Below are positions 1 through 7,723 of a stretch of 27,876 bases of DNA, in pieces. The stretch comes from CAZDYP01 sp964509505 (GTDB lineage: Bacteria; Chloroflexota; Anaerolineae; JACRMK01), in assembly GCA_964509505.1 (NCBI GenBank), contig CAZDYP010000052.1, forward strand, positions 1-27,876, in the 5' to 3' direction. The position numbers and the translations under genes were made by a program. Below the pieces are notes generated by a model. That model was given only the letters and a program-made list of their open reading frames with translations. It searched no databases and was not told the origin of the DNA. Numbering within the stretch: the stretch's first letter is position 1; each line of letters starts with the position of its first letter.

Positions 1-2
1 AC

Positions 3-557
3 TACACCTACGCCAAATATGGGCGTGAAATTCTCAAACAACCCGGACGCATCGCGTTTCAAATCTTCGACAGCAAAACGCTTCCGTTGTTGCGCGACGA
101 GTATCGTGTGCGCGAGGTGACGAAGGCGCGAGCCAATACCATTGAAGAACTTGCCGATCAACTTTTGATTGAGGCGGCAGCATTGCGTCAGACAGTTGAC
201 GAATTCAATCGCGCCGTGCAAGACGGCACGTTCAATCCCGCCGTGCTCGACGGCAAGCGCACGGTGGGCATCACGCCTCCCAAATCGAATTGGGCGCAAC
301 GCCTTGACGAACCGCCTTACGAAGGCTACGCCGTCACGTGCGGACTCACATTCACCTTTGGAGGATTACGCATCAATGCCGAGGCGCAAGTGTTAGACAC
401 GGAGCATCGCCCAATTAGAGGCTTGTATGCGGCGGGGGAATTGGTTGGAGGTTTGTTCTACTACAATTATCCCGGCGGTGCGGGGTTGATGGCAGGCGCA
501 GTGTTTGGACGATTGGCAGGCACATCAGCAGCAAAAGAAAAACAGGGAGATGGGTAA
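3..557 (+). CDS. tcuA: FAD-dependent dehydrogenase, TcuA-like (3' end only)
   Basis: C-terminal part of a flavoprotein of the fumarate reductase/succinate dehydrogenase FAD_binding_2 family; the reading frame is open from the window edge, so the start lies outside. The last third has the family's final FAD-binding segment, GLYAAGELVGGLFYYNYPGG followed by AGLMAGAVFGRLAG, in the form typical of proteins annotated as tricarballylate dehydrogenase TcuA, and a substrate-domain motif TFGGLRIN. TcuA oxidises tricarballylate to cis-aconitate using FAD; whether this homologue uses that substrate cannot be told from the fragment. The final residues (KQGDG) and the TAA stop are encoded by the left arm of an octamer repeat that fills the spacer to the convergent downstream gene. 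Family assignment is good, exact substrate uncertain. Confidence 0.75.
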   Translation, partial: YTYAKYGREILKQPGRIAFQIFDSKTLPLLRDEYRVREVTKARANTIEELADQLLIEAAALRQTVDEFNRAVQDGTFNPAVLDGKRTVGITPPKSNWAQRLDEPPYEGYAVTCGLTFTFGGLRINAEAQVLDTEHRPIRGLYAAGELVGGLFYYNYPGGAGLMAGAVFGRLAGTSAAKEKQGDG

Positions 558-609
558 ACAGGTTGCCCTGTATCCTTGTCTCCCTGTTTCCCTATCTCCC
601 TGTTTCCCC
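541..609. repeat. Octamer tandem/inverted repeat between convergent genes
   Basis: The right arm reads TCCTTGTC, TCCCTGTT, TCCCTATC, TCCCTGTT, TCCCC (573-609). The left arm reads AACAGGGA, GATGGGTA, AACAGGTT (541-564), and AACAGGGA is the exact reverse complement of TCCCTGTT. The element overlaps the end of the tcuA-like gene and stops just before the end of the leftward glycosidase gene, so its hairpin could act as a bidirectional terminator. A similar unit occurs at 26650-26702. Confidence 0.7.
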
Positions 610-612
610 AAT

Positions 613-2067
613 TCACACCCACGACCCATTCGACAACAGCGCATACGTCTGTCCGCGATCATTCAGGATGACCGTGCCGCGCTCGTATTTTTGAATGCGT
701 CCATCGTAACCGCGCTCACCTTCGAGGCCCCACCCAATCGCCGCGTTGGGTCCGCCAAGTTGCTCGCGCCACACTTTGCCGAAACCGCGCACAGGTTCAA
801 CCAAGCCCGCAGGCGGCGTGAAGAACTTGCCTGCTTGCTGACTCTCGTTCCACGTATCCGCATACGCAGACCACGCGCCCTGTTCGGTGATGGCGGTGAT
901 TTGCTTTGTGTCGCCGCGCCAAAACATCGCACCCTTCTGGAATGCTTGCTCCGCCATCGGCACCGTTTGTTCGCCCGCGAGCGGTTGTCCTAGCACTTTG
1001 CTCAATTGTTGATCGGACGCATAGCGTGAGGCAAACCAACTGGCTGGGGAAATAGCGCTCTGCGAAGCAGAACTGATGGCCGTTTCGGAAACTTTCTTGG
1101 CGATGCTTTGCGTGGCGAGGTCAATGATCGGTGTGCCAGCAATTTGTTGAGCGGTTGCGCCTGTGGTCGGCGTGGCCGCGCCAACCGCACGTTTCTCCAC
1201 CGCAGGCATCGGGCGTAAGAGCAATTGCTTGAACGCCTCACGCGCTTCGTCGTTGTTCTCCAGATCGAACGTGTTCCACCGATCATCGCGTTGCCCGAAG
1301 CAGAACACTGTCGCGCCAATCAGCAAATCGTCGCGCGCGATTTCGTTGTCGTACCACTCCAACATTTTCATGTATTGAGCAGGCGTGAGCTCGGGTTGGT
1401 ATGTCTTCCAGCCAAGTTTGTTTTTGCGCGCCTCTTCGGGGTTCACAATCGCGTCAATGCCGCATTCGGTGATGAAAATGGGCTTGCGCGCGGATGGGCG
1501 CAGCAAGTCCAACATGCGCCGATAGCGCAGGCAGAGCCACATACCGCCGTTGCCTTCCGCCAAACCTTGCTTGTGAATGCGGTCGAGCGTCGGCGCGTCA
1601 TATTCATGCAAGCCGATATAATCGGACGCTTCGGCCGCATCTTGATAGTATTGCCACATCTCCAGCTTCGGCGTGCCTGCCGAAAAATTGAACGCAATCG
1701 TTTTCAAGCCGTGCTTGTGCATCTGCTCCGCGAAATGCACGTGAAACTCGTTGAACTGTTTGGCGGCGTTCACGTCGGGCGGCTCGATTTCGTTGTAGGC
1801 TTCCCACGCTTCGTAGATGCCGCGCACCGTATCCGCATAGGGCAAAATTTTTTCCGTCAAGCGAATCGCATCATCTTTCGGATTTTGAAAGCGTTGGTCG
1901 CCTGTGAACAGGCGACCAATGAAGATGGTGTTAGGCGACGCTTCTTTGCACGCTTTGATGGTGCTCACGTCATGGTCGAGAAACTTCACGACCTTCGGCT
2001 TCGCCTCGCGCACGAAACTAATGAGGTTACGCGCGACGACGTTGACATGCAAACCGAGCTTACTCAT
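613..2067 (-). CDS. TIM-barrel glycoside-hydrolase-like protein with C-terminal FERG-type module
   Basis: 484 residues without a signal peptide. Residues 1 to about 290 look like a clan GH-A (beta/alpha)8 barrel: an acid/base-like Glu in AWEAYNE after the fourth strand region and a nucleophile-like Glu in IFITECGID after a later strand. A linker rich in Ala/Thr/Ser follows. The last 60 residues (VRGFGKVWREQLGG, then AIGWGLEGERGYDGRIQKYE and RGTVILNDRG..YALLSNGSW) form a Trp/Gly-rich module often seen at the ends of Chloroflexota secreted or glycan-related proteins. The start is chosen for the strong ribosome binding site AAAGGAGGA just upstream of ATG. The gene follows a decayed glycosyltransferase by 29 bp. 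Substrate unknown; a catalytically inactive or glycan-binding role is possible. Confidence 0.7.
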   Translation of the reverse strand: MSKLGLHVNVVARNLISFVREAKPKVVKFLDHDVSTIKACKEASPNTIFIGRLFTGDQRFQNPKDDAIRLTEKILPYADTVRGIYEAWEAYNEIEPPDVNAAKQFNEFHVHFAEQMHKHGLKTIAFNFSAGTPKLEMWQYYQDAAEASDYIGLHEYDAPTLDRIHKQGLAEGNGGMWLCLRYRRMLDLLRPSARKPIFITECGIDAIVNPEEARKNKLGWKTYQPELTPAQYMKMLEWYDNEIARDDLLIGATVFCFGQRDDRWNTFDLENNDEAREAFKQLLLRPMPAVEKRAVGAATPTTGATAQQIAGTPIIDLATQSIAKKVSETAISSASQSAISPASWFASRYASDQQLSKVLGQPLAGEQTVPMAEQAFQKGAMFWRGDTKQITAITEQGAWSAYADTWNESQQAGKFFTPPAGLVEPVRGFGKVWREQLGGPNAAIGWGLEGERGYDGRIQKYERGTVILNDRGQTYALLSNGSWV

Positions 2068-2096
2068 GGAATCCTCCTTTGGATGACGAGTGTTTG

Positions 2097-3011
2097 CTAA
2101 TGTATTTCAATCCAACTAACAGGCGCTGCCTCGAAGGGCATGCGTTGTCTCGTTACATCGTCTAACGGCAATCGCCGTCCACTTTGCCATAGATACAACC
2201 CTGTGACGACGAGCCCCCGCCAACCACGCGGCAAATCAACGGGGAGTCGCAATAGATAGCGGTCCACAATCGTTTGTCCGACCTTCCAGCGTCGCGTTGG
2301 GTTATAGCCCAGCCAAGGATACGTGTCCACTTGCGCGACGACGCGCGGTTGCGCTGGATTGCTCATGTCCCACAATTGCACAGCGACAAAAGCGCGCCCA
2401 AGACCAACAAACCCCAACCGACCAGCAATGCCAACTGCCATCGCCATTCTGGATGTTGCCACGCTTGTCGCACTGCACCCACGAGTCCGACGAGCATCAC
2501 TACCGCAGGCGCACCATACACCCAACTCGCCGCATACCCTGCGCCGCCGCCGCTAACATCGAGCCAATAGCCTTTCCAGAGCAAGGCAACTATATCAATC
2601 CATTGCTGCAATGTCAATGGGTTGCGGCGCTCGCCCATGTAAAAAATAATCACATGGGTCATCAATGGGCGCTGTACGTTTGCCAATTATAAATGAACAA
2701 CGGCGCAAGCAAGCTGACGATGGGCAACGCGCCAATCACAACGTAGCGCGCATTCGTTAGGTTGATGGCATCGAGCCATGGGCGCCACGCGCCTTGGCGT
2801 CAGAGACGACAGAGCGCGAGCAATGGCAAGAGTCCTAATAAGGCAAACGCGCTGATTTTGAGCAACGTGCCTAAGCCGCCGGCTGATCCGCATCGTCCAT
2901 CGCAGCATTGAACGTGAGCAGTGCGACGAGCCAATAGTAAAGCGTAGGCAACGCGCTTTGCTGCTTGAGATACTCGACGTACGCCAGATGAAATGGCTCA
3001 TCAGGGCGACT
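2097..3011 (-). pseudogene. Decayed ArnT/GT39-type membrane glycosyltransferase
   Basis: Pieces of one protein can be read along the minus strand in changing frames. Frame piece A next to the gap gives RPDEPFHLAYVEYLKQQ, the N-terminal first-loop motif of these enzymes. Piece B gives AGGLGTLLKISAFALLGLLP and, after an in-frame TGA (2800-2802), ALPIVSLLAPLFIYNWQTY. Piece C gives MTHVIIFYMGERRNPLTLQQ and two membrane helices. Piece D gives VVAQVDTYPWLGYNPTRRW and a C-terminal beta domain ending near 2097. Only about 305 codons remain for a family usually 450-600 residues long, and large internal parts are missing between A and B and between C and D. I infer a dead gene with deletions, frameshifts and a stop. 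The original start lies in the gap. Intact homologues glycosylate lipids or proteins using polyprenyl-phosphate sugars. Confidence 0.65.
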
Positions 3012-3111
3012 NNNNNNNNNNNNNNNNNNNNNNNNNNNNNNNNNNNNNNNNNNNNNNNNNNNNNNNNNNNNNNNNNNNNNNNNNNNNNNNNNNNNNNNNN
3101 NNNNNNNNNNN
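3012..3111. other. Scaffold gap (100 N)
   Basis: Exactly 100 N, a standard placeholder for a gap of unknown length. It removes the C-terminal part of the aminotransferase and the start of the glycosyltransferase remnant. An apparent reading frame across it is artificial. Confidence 0.95.
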
Positions 3112-4079
3112 AACGCATAGAACGCGCCTTGCGGCATCGCGCAATGAAAGCCTTTGATGCTATTGAGCCCATTGACGATGACATCGCGTCGTTGCTTGAA
3201 CGCAGCGACCATTTTCGCCACATCGTCTTGCGGCCCCTGCAACGCTTCAACGCCCGCTAGCTGTGTGAACGTCGCCACGCACGAGTTCGAGTTCGTCATC
3301 AGCTGCGCGACGGCATCCGCCAACCACACAGGCATTACGCCGTAGCCCAAGCGCCAACCCGTCATGGCATACGTTTTTGAGAAGCCGTCGAGAATCACCG
3401 TGCGGTCGAGCATGTCGGGCAACGAAGCGACGCTGATGTGTTCACCATCATACAAAATGCGCTCGTAAATTTCATCGGCAAGCACGAGGATGTCATGCTC
3501 ACGCGCCGCCGCCGCGATGAGTTCAAGTTCGTCGCGTGTGAGAATCGCACCCGTCGGGTTGTGCGGTGAGTTGAAGATGATTAGCTTCGTCTTGGGAGTG
3601 ATGAGTGATTTGAATTCATCGGGATCAAAACGCCAGCCTAGCTCGTCATGTAATTTCATCGGTTTGCGCACGGCGCCAAGAAAATCAATCAATGAGGCAT
3701 AGATGGGGAAGCCAGGGTCAGGGTAAATCACTTCATCGCCTTCTTCGAGCAATGCCGTCATCACGAAGTACATAATGGGCTTAGCGCCGGGCACGACGAC
3801 GATGCGCTCGGGACCGACGGTGATGTTGCGTGTGCGCGAAATGTGTGCGGCGATGGCGGCGCGCAGTTCAGGGATGCCTGCCGACGGCGAGTAGTGGGTG
3901 TAGCCCGCTTGCAATGCGCTCACGCCTGCGCCGATGACATTCTGGGGTGTGTCGAAATCGGGCTCGCCGATTTCCATGTGAATGACGTTATGCCCTTGCG
4001 CTTCCAGCGCGCGGGCGCGCACCAACACGTCAAACGCGCCTTCCGTGCCGAGACGCGACATCCGTTTTGCTAATTTCAT
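3112..4079 (-). CDS. Class I PLP-dependent aminotransferase (3' end lost in gap)
   Basis: 322 codons of an aspartate-aminotransferase-family (fold type I) enzyme that transfers an amino group between an amino acid and a 2-oxoacid using pyridoxal phosphate. Visible motifs: substrate loop IGEPDFDTP (37-45), the NPTG of FNSPHNPTG (Asn174 contacts the cofactor), ADEIYE (Asp202 binds the pyridine nitrogen), and the Schiff-base lysine in DGFSKTYAMTGWRLGYG (Lys235). Homologues are about 390 residues, so roughly 70 C-terminal residues are missing in the N run; sequence beyond the gap belongs to a different protein. The start has AAGGAG at proper distance, and its ATG overlaps the stop of the upstream membrane-protein gene (ATGA), suggesting translational coupling. 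Exact amino acid substrate not determinable. Confidence 0.9.
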
Positions 4080-4729
4080 GTGAGCTCCTTATGCTCCATC
4101 TTTCTTCTTTCTTCTGTCGTCCAAGTCGAGAACGCTAACAATCCAAAACCAATGACATTCGCCCACACACCCCAACCCATCACGATGGGGCGATGATAAA
4201 TCTCGTCGAGCGCGGGTTTCATCCAGAAGTATTGTGCTGTTGGCAAGATGGCGCCAAGCATAAACCAGACGCCTAGTAAGCCATTCAACAGCTTGTGCGG
4301 CAAACGTCGTAATAAGGGCGTGAGTATGATGAGCGCGACGACGATGACGGCGAAGTTGCGTTGAATGGCGAACTCGCTCGGCTCGTAGAAATGGAACACC
4401 GTCGAAACAAAGGGCAAGGCACAAGCGAATAAGCGCATGAGCCAACGTGCAACCCTCACCCCCGGCCTCTCTCCCTGAGAGGGAGAGGGGGGGTGTGCTA
4501 CCCACACCACTAATCCTGTCGCCAACACCAACAACGGACAATAAAACACTTCGCGTTGCGCGAAGATTTCATTGGCGCGCACTTGTGGCATGAACTTCGG
4601 AAATTCCGCGAGGTCTTCTGCGGTCAGCTGCAAGCCGACGACCGGATGCCAAACCCACGGCGCCCAGTAGCTGACAAGCGCCAACACGAAGCCCACAAAG
4701 CGAGTTGCTGCGCGCGTGAATTGACCCAT
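4076..4729 (-). CDS. Multipass membrane protein of unknown function
   Basis: 217 residues, not recognised. Hydrophobic segments suggest about five to six membrane helices: FVGFVLALVSYWAPWVW near the start, YCPLLVLATGLVVWVA, LFACALPFVSTVF, FAVIVVALIILTPLL, LLNGLLGVWFMLGAILP and WANVIGFGLLAF. A loop after the second helix (HPPSPSQGERPGVRVA) is encoded by a GC-rich palindrome of a type that usually lies between genes, read here in frame. The stop overlaps the start of the aminotransferase, so the two are probably co-translated. The start codon is preceded only by a weak AGG. The gene lies downstream of the BchI-like ATPase on the same strand. Confidence 0.7.
   Translation of the reverse strand: MGQFTRAATRFVGFVLALVSYWAPWVWHPVVGLQLTAEDLAEFPKFMPQVRANEIFAQREVFYCPLLVLATGLVVWVAHPPSPSQGERPGVRVARWLMRLFACALPFVSTVFHFYEPSEFAIQRNFAVIVVALIILTPLLRRLPHKLLNGLLGVWFMLGAILPTAQYFWMKPALDEIYHRPIVMGWGVWANVIGFGLLAFSTWTTEERRKMEHKELT
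4452..4493. repeat. REP-like GC-rich palindrome inside a coding region
   Basis: The stretch reads CCCTCACCCCCGGCC followed by TCTCTCCCT, GAG, AGGGAGAG and a G run, so it forms a hairpin with an 8-9 bp stem and a 3-nt loop. The same style of element (CCCTCACCCCCGGCC...CTCCC...GGGAG) is widespread between genes in many bacteria. Here it sits in frame in the membrane-protein gene and encodes a hydrophilic Pro/Ser loop. Confidence 0.6.
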
Positions 4730-4738
4730 CCTAGCTGC

Positions 4739-4818
4739 TCACGCAAAGCTGCAAAGAAACGCCCAGCATCCAAAAATTTTCTTGGCGCTTTTTGCGAACG
4801 CTTTGCGACTTTGCGTGA
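4739..4818. repeat. Octamer-type inverted repeat in spacer
   Basis: Left arm TCACGCAAAGC, TGCAAAGA, AACGCC (4739-4762); right arm GGCGCTTT, TTGCGAACG, CTTTGCGA, CTTTGCGTGA (to 4818). The outer parts TCACGCAAAG and CTTTGCGTGA are exact reverse complements. It occupies most of the spacer between the ATPase stop (4843) and the membrane-protein start (4729). Confidence 0.6.
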
Positions 4819-4842
4819 AAAAATAAATTGGTTCATGGACGG

Positions 4843-5889
4843 TCATACGTTCATCTCCAACAATCCGCGAATCTCGCCGAGTTCTTGGTCACTCTGTGCT
4901 GTGAACTGCGCCATGAAGTGGCTGCGGCGCAGGCGCAGCGCCATTGGCGCAACCGCGCGCACGTCGTCGCAGGTCGCCGTCGTGCGCCCGTCGGCGGCGG
5001 CGTGCGCGCGCGCTGCTTCGAACATGGCAAACTCCGCGCGATGCGATGTGATCTGCAAGGTTTTCACCAACCGCAACCCCAGCTGTTCCGCCTCTGCGGT
5101 GAGTTCGACTTGCGCCAACAACTCGCGCGCGCCCGTCACTTCGAGCTTCACCATGTCATCTTCTTTTTGGAATTCTTTGGCGAAGGCATACGGCTCGCGT
5201 TGGAACGAGCGCATTCGATGATACAACTCTAACCGCGCGTCGCCGTGCGGTAATGGATTCACGACGACGCGCAAGCCAAAACGATCCATGATTTGCGGGC
5301 GCAGCGTGCCTTCTTCGGGATTCATCGAGCCGACCAGAATGAACTTCGCTTGATATGTGCCGATGACGACGCCGCGCCGCACGGTGTAGCGACCTTGCGC
5401 CGCCGCGTCCAGAATCGCATCGGCTACGCGGTCTTGTAGCAAATTGATTTCGTCCACATAGAGCAAATTCTTGTGCGCGACTGACAAGATGCCTTCTTCG
5501 AGTCGCACGACGCCGCGCGCCAACGCGATCTCGTTGACGCGCCCGACGACATCGGGCAGCTCCGCGCTCAACGGCAGCTCGATGAAGCGCATCGGTTCGA
5601 GACGTGTGATGCTCTGTCCCTCGCCGAGTTTCTTCGCACAGTCAGGGCAGATGGCGTCCATGCCGCCGCCCTGCAGCATCTCCGGTTCGCACCCCCATTG
5701 GCACGTCGGGCGCAGGACGGGCGGCATCAATTCGACGAGCGCGCGCGCAGCCGTCGTCTTGCCCGTGCCGCGCGGCCCGAGCAACAACACACCGCCAATC
5801 GCGGGGTTGATCATCGCCAAAATGAGCGCGGTCTTCATCTCTTGTTGACCGACGAGCGCGGTGAAAGGGAAGGTGGCAAGGTCACTCAT
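4843..5889 (-). CDS. BchI/ChlI-like AAA+ ATPase (magnesium chelatase ATPase family)
   Basis: 348 residues, about the family length. Walker A GPRGTGKT at 38-45, Walker B LLYVDE at 142-147, sensor-1 Asn in VGSMNPEEG (Asn190) and the family segment LRPQIMDRFGLRVVV show a helix-2-insert AAA+ enzyme of the magnesium chelatase I group. An insert after Walker A has four cysteines (Cys63, Cys67, Cys81, Cys84) spaced like a small metal site. No chelatase H or D subunit or bacteriochlorophyll gene is nearby, so a role in pigment synthesis is not supported; these ATPases often work with VWA-domain partners in other remodelling tasks. The start ATG has no clear Shine-Dalgarno sequence and is preceded by a short repeat based on AATTAC. 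It heads the leftward series of genes. Confidence 0.85.
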   Translation of the reverse strand: MSDLATFPFTALVGQQEMKTALILAMINPAIGGVLLLGPRGTGKTTAARALVELMPPVLRPTCQWGCEPEMLQGGGMDAICPDCAKKLGEGQSITRLEPMRFIELPLSAELPDVVGRVNEIALARGVVRLEEGILSVAHKNLLYVDEINLLQDRVADAILDAAAQGRYTVRRGVVIGTYQAKFILVGSMNPEEGTLRPQIMDRFGLRVVVNPLPHGDARLELYHRMRSFQREPYAFAKEFQKEDDMVKLEVTGARELLAQVELTAEAEQLGLRLVKTLQITSHRAEFAMFEAARAHAAADGRTTATCDDVRAVAPMALRLRRSHFMAQFTAQSDQELGEIRGLLEMNV

Positions 5890-5891
5890 AG

Positions 5892-5910
5892 TGGGTAATT
5901 AGTAATTGGG
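5892..5910. repeat. Short AATTAC-type repeat at ATPase start
   Basis: Read on the minus strand, CCAATTACTAATTACCC ends two bases before the ATPase start codon region. Two TAATTAC-like units are in tandem and partly self-complementary (GTAATTA/TAATTAC). It is a small example of the short-unit repeats that replace a ribosome binding site elsewhere in the window. Confidence 0.4.
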
Positions 5911-5925
5911 AGTCTGCTGGCTTGC

Positions 5926-6012
5926 ATGTAGAACGCTCGTGGTGGATAGACACAGCCACCGCTCACGCGCGGGCTGTGCGCCCCACGGGAGTCCCGCGCG
6001 AGCATTCCACAT
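5926..6012. repeat. Nested long inverted repeat
   Basis: Outer arms ATGTAGAACGCTCG (5926-5939) and CGAGCATTCCACAT (5999-6012) pair at 12 of 14 positions. Inner arms CGCGCGGG (5966-5973) and CCCGCGCG (5993-6000) are exact; they overlap the outer right arm by two bases, so the folds are partly alternative. The element fills the spacer between two leftward genes and could be a terminator, a processing site or a mobile palindrome. Confidence 0.6.
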
Positions 6013-6028
6013 TACAATCGGTAGAGCC

Positions 6029-6343
6029 CTAATCGCTTAAAGCGAGTCGTTCCAACTCGCGCACGATTTCTTTGAGGTCGTCATCGGGGCGTAGTTCGTA
6101 ACGAATGACAGTAATGATTTGGCGCTCGCGTGTGATGCTGTAATTACGCAAGATGCTGGTCACGCGAACCGCATGGGTAGGCTCGACGACGCGCCGCGCC
6201 GTGAAGATGGATTGACCATCGTTGTCAATCACGAGTTCGTAGGCATACGTGTTGGCGCGTTCTTTGAACGCGTGCAGCGCATCGCCAATCGTGGCTTCAT
6301 AGCCGAGCGTATGCAGTGTAGCGCGCAACACCACGAGATTCAT
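6029..6343 (-). CDS. Small protein of unknown function
   Basis: 104 residues, soluble, not recognised. The composition is coding-like, with an alternating charged and hydrophobic pattern (AYELVIDNDGQSIFTARRVV, then RERQIITVIRYELRPDDDLK) suggesting a small alpha/beta fold. It begins five bases after the stop of the phospholipase-D-like lipoprotein gene on the same strand, so it is probably in one operon. No Shine-Dalgarno sequence is evident, as expected for a gene read by reinitiation or coupling. Confidence 0.55.
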   Translation of the reverse strand: MNLVVLRATLHTLGYEATIGDALHAFKERANTYAYELVIDNDGQSIFTARRVVEPTHAVRVTSILRNYSITRERQIITVIRYELRPDDDLKEIVRELERLALSD

Positions 6344-6348
6344 AGTGT

Positions 6349-7713
6349 TTATTTTACTACCTCAATCGCTTTCGGGTCGCGCACAATGATTTCGGGCGCA
6401 TCCAGATATTTTTCGACTCGCCCCGTCACACGAATCTTCTTGTTTGCAAAGAGTTTGTCGGGCAAATCAGGAAACTTGGGCCAATCTTGCGGAAAGATGA
6501 CGGCTTTCATGTCTTTCTCGCGGTTCGCGCCCATGATGAGCCAGATGACGCGCTCACTCTTGTAAATATTCATGACGACGCCTTCGACGGTTACGGTGCG
6601 ATTGTAATACTTCGCAGCGTCTTTCGCATCTACGACGCCGCTTGGCGGAATAGGTGTGTCGCCTTTGGGAAATGGCTCTTTTGTCCCTTTGGCAAAATCT
6701 TTTTCGAAGGTTTGCGCGACGGTCACAATGGCAGCAACCTCGTCAAAGATGATGCCGAGCTCGCGGTTGTTGTTCAGTGAATTAGTCGAGTTGTTTTCGG
6801 AGCCGATGAACGCCTTGCGGTTGTCAATCAAGTACATTTTGGCGTGAACGTAAGGTTCGTCCTGATAGCGCACCTCTGCGCCTGCGCGTCGCAACGCTTC
6901 TTTTTGCAGTTCGTTGTTATCCTTTTCAATGGGATCGTAGGCTGACGAGACTAAGCGCACTTTCACGCCGCGTTTGATGGCCGCCAACAAATGATCACCG
7001 ATTTCTGCATCGAGCATTTCCGCTTGTTCCAGGTCAATACTCGTCTTCGCTTCGTCAAGCAAAGCGAGAATGCGTTGGCGCGCGTTGACAGGGCTCCAAA
7101 CGAGACGCGCATTGCTCAAATCGGGTTTTTGACGATTCCAGTCAGCGTCGAACACACGCACAATTTCCGTCACATCGGCAGGGTGCGTGTCAATCACGCC
7201 GTACTCACGGTTCGCCAAGAACGACGAAGTGGTGAAGTTGTGGGTCATAATGTACGCCACCTTGTCATCAATCACCAAACTCTTTTCGTGCGTGAAGCGA
7301 TACGCCTCGCGGTCGGACCATTTCCATTGCACGCCCGAATCTTTGAGCGCGTTGTAGATGTCGAGGTTGGAGGTGCCGCCGCCGAAGGGGTTGAGCTCCA
7401 TCAAAATTTTCACGTCCACTTTGCGTTGCGCCGCGCGCCGCAGCGCTTCGACCATCTGCGGCTCGGTGAACAGATACATCTTGAGGCGCACCGATTTTTG
7501 CGCGCCGTCAATTGCGTCCATGACGACCTTGATCCCCACCTCAGGCAGCGCATAGACTTTGAGGCATGGGCAGTTGGCGACAGGCGCGGGCGACGCAAGC
7601 GGCGCAGCCACCGTGGGCGCGACGGTGGGCGCGGGCGTAGGTTGAGTGTCAGTCGCGCACGCCGCGAGCATCAAGAGGACGAGCAAGAGAACGCATGTAG
7701 AAAATTTTTTCAT
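6349..7713 (-). CDS. Phospholipase D-like lipoprotein with C-terminal OB-like domain
   Basis: 454 residues from an ATG preceded by GGAG; an upstream in-frame extension is not needed. A lipoprotein signal peptide ends at the lipobox LAAC (Cys19), followed by a Pro/Thr/Ala linker, so the protein is probably anchored on the outer face of the membrane. Two HKD motifs mark the PLD superfamily: THEKSLVIDD (His142, Lys144, Asp149) and VHAKMYLIDN (His290, Lys292, Asp297), each followed by the usual Gly/Ser/Asn strand. Such proteins hydrolyse phosphodiesters in lipids or nucleic acids. Residues from about 360 on (YYNRTVTVEGVV, VIWLIMGAN, KKIRVTGRV, PEIIVRDPKAIEV) look like an OB-fold nucleic-acid-binding domain, which favours an extracellular nuclease. 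This last point is inference. Confidence 0.85.
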   Translation of the reverse strand: MKKFSTCVLLLVLLMLAACATDTQPTPAPTVAPTVAAPLASPAPVANCPCLKVYALPEVGIKVVMDAIDGAQKSVRLKMYLFTEPQMVEALRRAAQRKVDVKILMELNPFGGGTSNLDIYNALKDSGVQWKWSDREAYRFTHEKSLVIDDKVAYIMTHNFTTSSFLANREYGVIDTHPADVTEIVRVFDADWNRQKPDLSNARLVWSPVNARQRILALLDEAKTSIDLEQAEMLDAEIGDHLLAAIKRGVKVRLVSSAYDPIEKDNNELQKEALRRAGAEVRYQDEPYVHAKMYLIDNRKAFIGSENNSTNSLNNNRELGIIFDEVAAIVTVAQTFEKDFAKGTKEPFPKGDTPIPPSGVVDAKDAAKYYNRTVTVEGVVMNIYKSERVIWLIMGANREKDMKAVIFPQDWPKFPDLPDKLFANKKIRVTGRVEKYLDAPEIIVRDPKAIEVVK

Positions 7714-7723
7714 TGTGTCTCCT

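Noticed and set aside
1225..2100. 291-residue plus-strand ORF
   Set aside because: Antisense to the glycosidase-like gene, which has a strong ribosome binding site and recognisable motifs; the ORF has no family signature.
2871..4079. Single 402-residue aminotransferase reading across the N gap
   Set aside because: The last 46 residues after the gap match a membrane glycosyltransferase, not an aminotransferase; the join is made by the 100-N placeholder.
4843..5889. bchI/chlI as a true bacteriochlorophyll gene
   Set aside because: No chelatase H or D subunit or other pigment gene in the window, and the cysteine-bearing insert suggests a different member of the ATPase family.
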